A stretch of 64,000 nucleotides of DNA from Deltaproteobacteria bacterium (GTDB lineage: Bacteria > Desulfobacterota > Syntrophia > Syntrophales > JAFGHS01), in the NCBI GenBank assembly GCA_016928025.1, contig JAFGLN010000031.1, positions 1 through 64,000 of the forward strand, written 5' to 3'. Of this stretch, positions 61,048 to 64,000 are shown piece after piece (the stretch's first letter is position 1; each line of letters begins with the position of its first letter). A program made the translations under genes and the position numbers. A model generated the notes under the pieces. That model had not been told where the DNA came from and made no database searches. It worked only from the letters and a program-made list of their open reading frames with translations.

Positions 61048-62889
61048 ATGACCGATTATCTCAAACAAAAAATCAAACACGCACCCCGAACGCCGGGCGT
61101 CTATATGATGAAGGACGAAGAAGGTACTGTGATTTATATCGGAAAGGCGAGAGACATCAGGAGCCGGATCCGTTCTTATTTCGGCGGGACGGATTCGCGG
61201 TTCATGGTGCCCTTTCTCGTATCGCGTGTTTGCGACATCGACTTTATTGTGACGGAAACGGAAAAAGAAGCCCTTATCCTGGAAAACAATTTGATCAAGG
61301 AACACCGCCCCAAATACAATGTCGATTTTCGAGACGACAAGGCTTATTTTCATATCCGCATGGACTTGAGAGAGCCGTTCCCACGGTTTCAACTCGTCCG
61401 ACGTCCCAAGAAGGACGGTGCGAAATACTTCGGTCCTTATCCGTCCAGCTCGTCGGCGAAAGAAACCCTCCGCTTCCTCCAGCCGATTTTTCCCCTGCGG
61501 ACCTGCCGCAAGCAGGAGTTGAACAGCCGCAAGCGGCCCTGTCTGGAATATGAAATCGGCCGGTGTTCAGCTCCCTGCTGCCATCTGATTGATGCGGCGG
61601 CCTATGAGGGCCTGGCCAGGGATGCGGCGGCATTTCTCGAGGGACGTACCAAAAGGCTCTTGGTCGATTTGCGTGACCGGATGAAAAATGCCGCGGATCA
61701 GATGAATTACGAGGCGGCGGCGGTTCTCAGAGACCGGATCGTCTCCATCGAGCATACCCTGGAGAAACAGCGTATGGCATCCATGGATGCGCGAGATCAG
61801 GATGTTTACGGTGTTTACCGGGAGGATGACATGACCCAGATCTGTGCCGTTCTGATCCGGGGCGGCAATATCGTGGGCCAGAAAATTTTTCCGTTGATCC
61901 GGATCGGTGGCGAAACGGCTGAGATTGTCTCGGCCCTCGTCAAAAGATACTATGATGCGGACGCCTATATCCCCGCAGAGATCTTGACGCCCGTTGCCAT
62001 GGAAGACGGGGCCGTCATTGCCGAATGGTTGACGGAAAAAAAAGGCCGGGCGGTGTCTGTTTTAACGCGGCAAAAGGGTAAGGGGGCGGCCATCCTGGAT
62101 ATGGCGCAGCGCAATGCCGAAAACATCTTTCGGACCGAACGGCTGGCCCGGGACAATCCGGAAAAAACGATCAGGATATTGGCGGAGAAACTCCATCTGA
62201 AAAATCTGCCGGTCCGGATTGAATGTTTCGACATTTCGAATATCGGGGGGCGTCAGGCCGTGGGCTCGATGGTGACGTTTGAATCCGGCCTGCCGCTGAA
62301 GGCCCGTTACCGGCGCTTCAGAATCAAAACGATCGACGGCGCCGACGATTACGGCATGATGTATGAAGTCCTGAAAAGGCGGTATCTCAAAAAAGACGAC
62401 CTTCCGGACCTTCTCATGGTCGATGGGGGAAAAGGCCAACTGGGCGTGGCGGTTTCCGTCCTGAAAGACCTGGCTGTCGATAATATCGATGTCATTGCCA
62501 TTGCCAAAGAGAAAAGAGATGAACGCGACGACGTTTTAAAAAAAGGACCGTTTCAGGTCAAGAAGGATTACGACCGCATCTATCTGCCGGGCAGAAAAGA
62601 TCCCGTCAACCTGTCACACTGGCCGGCAACGCTTTTTCTGCTTCAGCGGATCAGAGACGAAGCCCATCGGTTCGCCATTTCTTATCACCGTAAGCTCAAA
62701 GAAAAACAGGACCTGCAATCCCTGCTGGATGAGATTCCTGGGATCGGCGGGGTCAGGAAAAAAGCGCTGCTGAAGTATTTCGGCGATGCGGCCCATATCC
62801 GTGAGGCCCCCCAGGAAACCCTGCAAAAGGTTGAAGGTATTGGTAAGGCAACGGCGGCGCAGATTTATGATTATTTGAGAAAACAGTAA
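61048..62889 (+). CDS. uvrC: Excinuclease ABC subunit C
   Basis: 613 residues from the ATG at 61048 (MTDYLKQKI); an upstream ATG at 61018 adds ten. The GIY-YIG nuclease is TPGVYMMKD...VIYIGKARD, the UVR motif MNYEAAAVLRDRI, the RNase H-like nuclease begins ECFDISNIGGRQAVGSMV, and the C-terminus has two helix-hairpin-helix motifs (IPGIGGVRKKALLKYF, VEGIGKATAAQIY). It makes the 3' and 5' incisions in nucleotide excision repair with UvrAB. Confidence 0.97.
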   Translation: MTDYLKQKIKHAPRTPGVYMMKDEEGTVIYIGKARDIRSRIRSYFGGTDSRFMVPFLVSRVCDIDFIVTETEKEALILENNLIKEHRPKYNVDFRDDKAYFHIRMDLREPFPRFQLVRRPKKDGAKYFGPYPSSSSAKETLRFLQPIFPLRTCRKQELNSRKRPCLEYEIGRCSAPCCHLIDAAAYEGLARDAAAFLEGRTKRLLVDLRDRMKNAADQMNYEAAAVLRDRIVSIEHTLEKQRMASMDARDQDVYGVYREDDMTQICAVLIRGGNIVGQKIFPLIRIGGETAEIVSALVKRYYDADAYIPAEILTPVAMEDGAVIAEWLTEKKGRAVSVLTRQKGKGAAILDMAQRNAENIFRTERLARDNPEKTIRILAEKLHLKNLPVRIECFDISNIGGRQAVGSMVTFESGLPLKARYRRFRIKTIDGADDYGMMYEVLKRRYLKKDDLPDLLMVDGGKGQLGVAVSVLKDLAVDNIDVIAIAKEKRDERDDVLKKGPFQVKKDYDRIYLPGRKDPVNLSHWPATLFLLQRIRDEAHRFAISYHRKLKEKQDLQSLLDEIPGIGGVRKKALLKYFGDAAHIREAPQETLQKVEGIGKATAAQIYDYLRKQ

Positions 62890-62956
62890 CGAGTGATAGG
62901 TGACAGGTGACGAGCCTATAGGTTTGCAGGAATTTTTAACTTGTTACCTGTCACTT

Positions 62957-63115
62957 GTGATGGTCCTGTAAAAAGTCATATTCCTCTCCCTTGGTGGGAG
63001 GGGATGAAGGGGAGGGGGATTTATAATCAGTTGTAATAATGTTATTTCTCACCCTCACCCCAACCCTCTCCCCTCAAGGGAGAGGGTGATTTTCGACTTT
63101 TTACGAGTCCGTCAC
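62957..63115. repeat. MITE-like palindromic element, family A, copy 3
   Basis: Same element and orientation as 2330-2489, with ends GTGATGGTCCTGTAAAAAGTC and GACTTTTTACGAGTCCGTCAC. It is set within TGACAGGTGACGAG/CTTGTTACCTGTCAC short repeats that continue on both sides. It fills the gap between uvrC and mntP. Confidence 0.8.
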
Positions 63116-63166
63116 TTGTTACTTGTCACAGGTTTTTTTCCGTAGAGGCATGGGGATTAATATTTC

Positions 63167-63727
63167 ATGACAACGACTGCGATTTTTATCATTGCCGTCG
63201 GGCTGGGCATGGACGCCTTTTCCGTGGCGGTTGGTATCGGCGCTTCGGGCAGAAAACTGTCTTACGCGCCGGTATTACGTCTTGCCACTGCCTTTGGTTT
63301 TTTTCAGTTTATCATGCCCATTGCCGGATGGCTGGCGGGGATGACGGTTGCGAATTTGATCGCAAATTTGGATCACTGGATTGCCTTTGTGCTGCTGTCC
63401 TTTATCGGCGGAAAGATGATCTGGGAATCCTTCCAGGGTGACGGTCAAAACCGAGGCAAGGACCCCACGACCGGCTTGACCCTTCTGATGCTTGCCGTGG
63501 CGACAAGCATTGACGCCCTGGCCGTGGGATTAAGTTTTGCCTTTCTGAAGATAGCTATTTTTTATGCGAGCCTCATCATCGGCGTTGTCGCATTTTTCAT
63601 GACGGCCGTCGGTGCGGTGTTCGGTAAAAACCTGGGAAAACTGTTTGGGAAAAGAGCGGAATTGATAGGCGGCTTGGTCCTGATCAGCATCGGCATAAAA
63701 ATTCTGTTTGACCACATGGTTGGATAA
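63167..63727 (+). CDS. mntP: Manganese efflux pump MntP
   Basis: 186 residues with six membrane helices and the family repeats: GLGMDAFSVAVGIGAS at the N-terminus and ATSIDALAVGLSFAF in the middle, each with the metal-binding Asp, plus FIGGKMIWES. It exports Mn2+ across the inner membrane. No yybP-type manganese riboswitch is visible; the upstream gap is the family A repeat. Confidence 0.95.
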   Translation: MTTTAIFIIAVGLGMDAFSVAVGIGASGRKLSYAPVLRLATAFGFFQFIMPIAGWLAGMTVANLIANLDHWIAFVLLSFIGGKMIWESFQGDGQNRGKDPTTGLTLLMLAVATSIDALAVGLSFAFLKIAIFYASLIIGVVAFFMTAVGAVFGKNLGKLFGKRAELIGGLVLISIGIKILFDHMVG

Positions 63728-63734
63728 AAAACCG

Positions 63735-63824
63735 AGGAACAAGGTTCAAGGATAAAGGTTCAAGGAGCAAGGTACAAAGTACAAGGAGCAAGGTGCAAGG
63801 TACAAGAGACAAGGTTAAAGGGAC
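63735..63824. repeat. AAGGTTCAAGG-type tandem short repeats
   Basis: About nine degenerate copies of AAGGTTCAAGG / GGAGCAAGGTACAA between mntP and the last gene, of the same type as at 809-880. Confidence 0.65.
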
Positions 63825-63829
63825 ACAGG

Positions 63830-64000
63830 ATGGATGAAATGTCGATGATAAAGGGGCATTACGATTTGGTGGACACGCCATTGGGGCAGATGGGGATTGT
63901 TTGGACTTATGACAGGGGAAAGCCGTTTGTCAAAAGGATTTATCTCCCTGTTGAACATGGACGATTGGAATCGAAGATCAGGCGAGACTTCCAACGGGCT
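63830..64000 (+). CDS. Probable methylated-DNA--protein-cysteine methyltransferase, 3' truncated
   Basis: 57 codons to the window edge, from the ATG at 63830 (an ATG at 63845 is an alternative). YDLVDTPLGQMGIVW followed by RIYLP resembles the N-terminal region of MGMT/Ogt proteins. The PCHR active-site motif would lie outside the window, so the call rests on the N-terminus alone. Confidence 0.55.
   Translation, partial: MDEMSMIKGHYDLVDTPLGQMGIVWTYDRGKPFVKRIYLPVEHGRLESKIRRDFQRA

Noticed and set aside
62890-63166. Manganese (yybP-ykoY) riboswitch ahead of mntP
   Set aside because: The gap is accounted for by the family A repeat and short tandem repeats; no riboswitch core was recognised.

Overview
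The window looks like chromosome from an anaerobic, acyl-CoA-degrading bacterium of the Desulfobacterota (former Deltaproteobacteria, Syntrophales-like). This is inferred from two desulforedoxin-type iron proteins, a very large set of CoA-transferases, crotonases and CoA ligases, and intergenic space packed with palindromic elements and AAGGTTCAAGG-type repeats. No rRNA, tRNA, CRISPR array, transposase or phage module was found.

Layout. (1) 1-6112: the end of a hybrid histidine kinase, then the conserved minus-strand block rpmH-rnpA-yidD-yidC-jag-mnmE. rpmH (45 codons) is complete, and no dnaA or oriC is seen beside it. (2) 6184-14636: minus-strand envelope genes, including small membrane proteins, an orphan condensation-domain acyltransferase, an MscS channel, a radical SAM protein, an AsmA-like protein and a GlsB/YeaQ protein. 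(3) 14859-55988: about 41 kb of acyl-CoA metabolism. It holds ten CaiB/BaiF (class III) CoA-transferase domains in nine genes, six crotonases, two fused family I CoA-transferase-like proteins, a MaoC-like protein, an SMP-30 lactonase, an alpha/beta hydrolase, two acyl-CoA ligases, two desulforedoxins, a nitronate monooxygenase-like flavoprotein, an M29/NicX-like protein, a B12 mutase (large subunit, separate B12 subunit, MeaB GTPase), a MmgE/PrpD protein, an SDR and an acyl-CoA dehydrogenase. An IclR regulator with its own operator sits near the start. (4) 56073-64000: uvrB, a SPOR protein, a degenerate J-domain/RodZ-like protein with a MinD-like ATPase, uvrC, mntP and the start of a probable MGMT.

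Main discovery. The class III CoA-transferases fall into three adjacent gene pairs plus one fused gene. In each pair the first member has lost the catalytic Asp (Ala, His, Tyr or Gln instead) and the second keeps it. The two remaining single genes both keep it. This predicts a family of heterodimeric CoA-transferases with one catalytic and one degenerate subunit. In the same cluster four of six crotonases lack both acid/base glutamates, and both family I CoA-transferase-like fusions lack the nucleophilic glutamate, as in the steroid ring-cleaving hydrolase IpdAB. Together this suggests an undescribed anaerobic route for a cyclic or branched carboxylic acid: activation by ligases or CoA transfer, ring opening by hydrolase-like crotonase and IpdAB-like enzymes, then B12-dependent carbon-skeleton rearrangement. 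The substrate cannot be read from the sequence.

The gaps in region 3 carry at least three families of long imperfect hairpins (MITE-like, no transposase in the window). One of about 185 bp is present seven times and occurs only inside this cluster.
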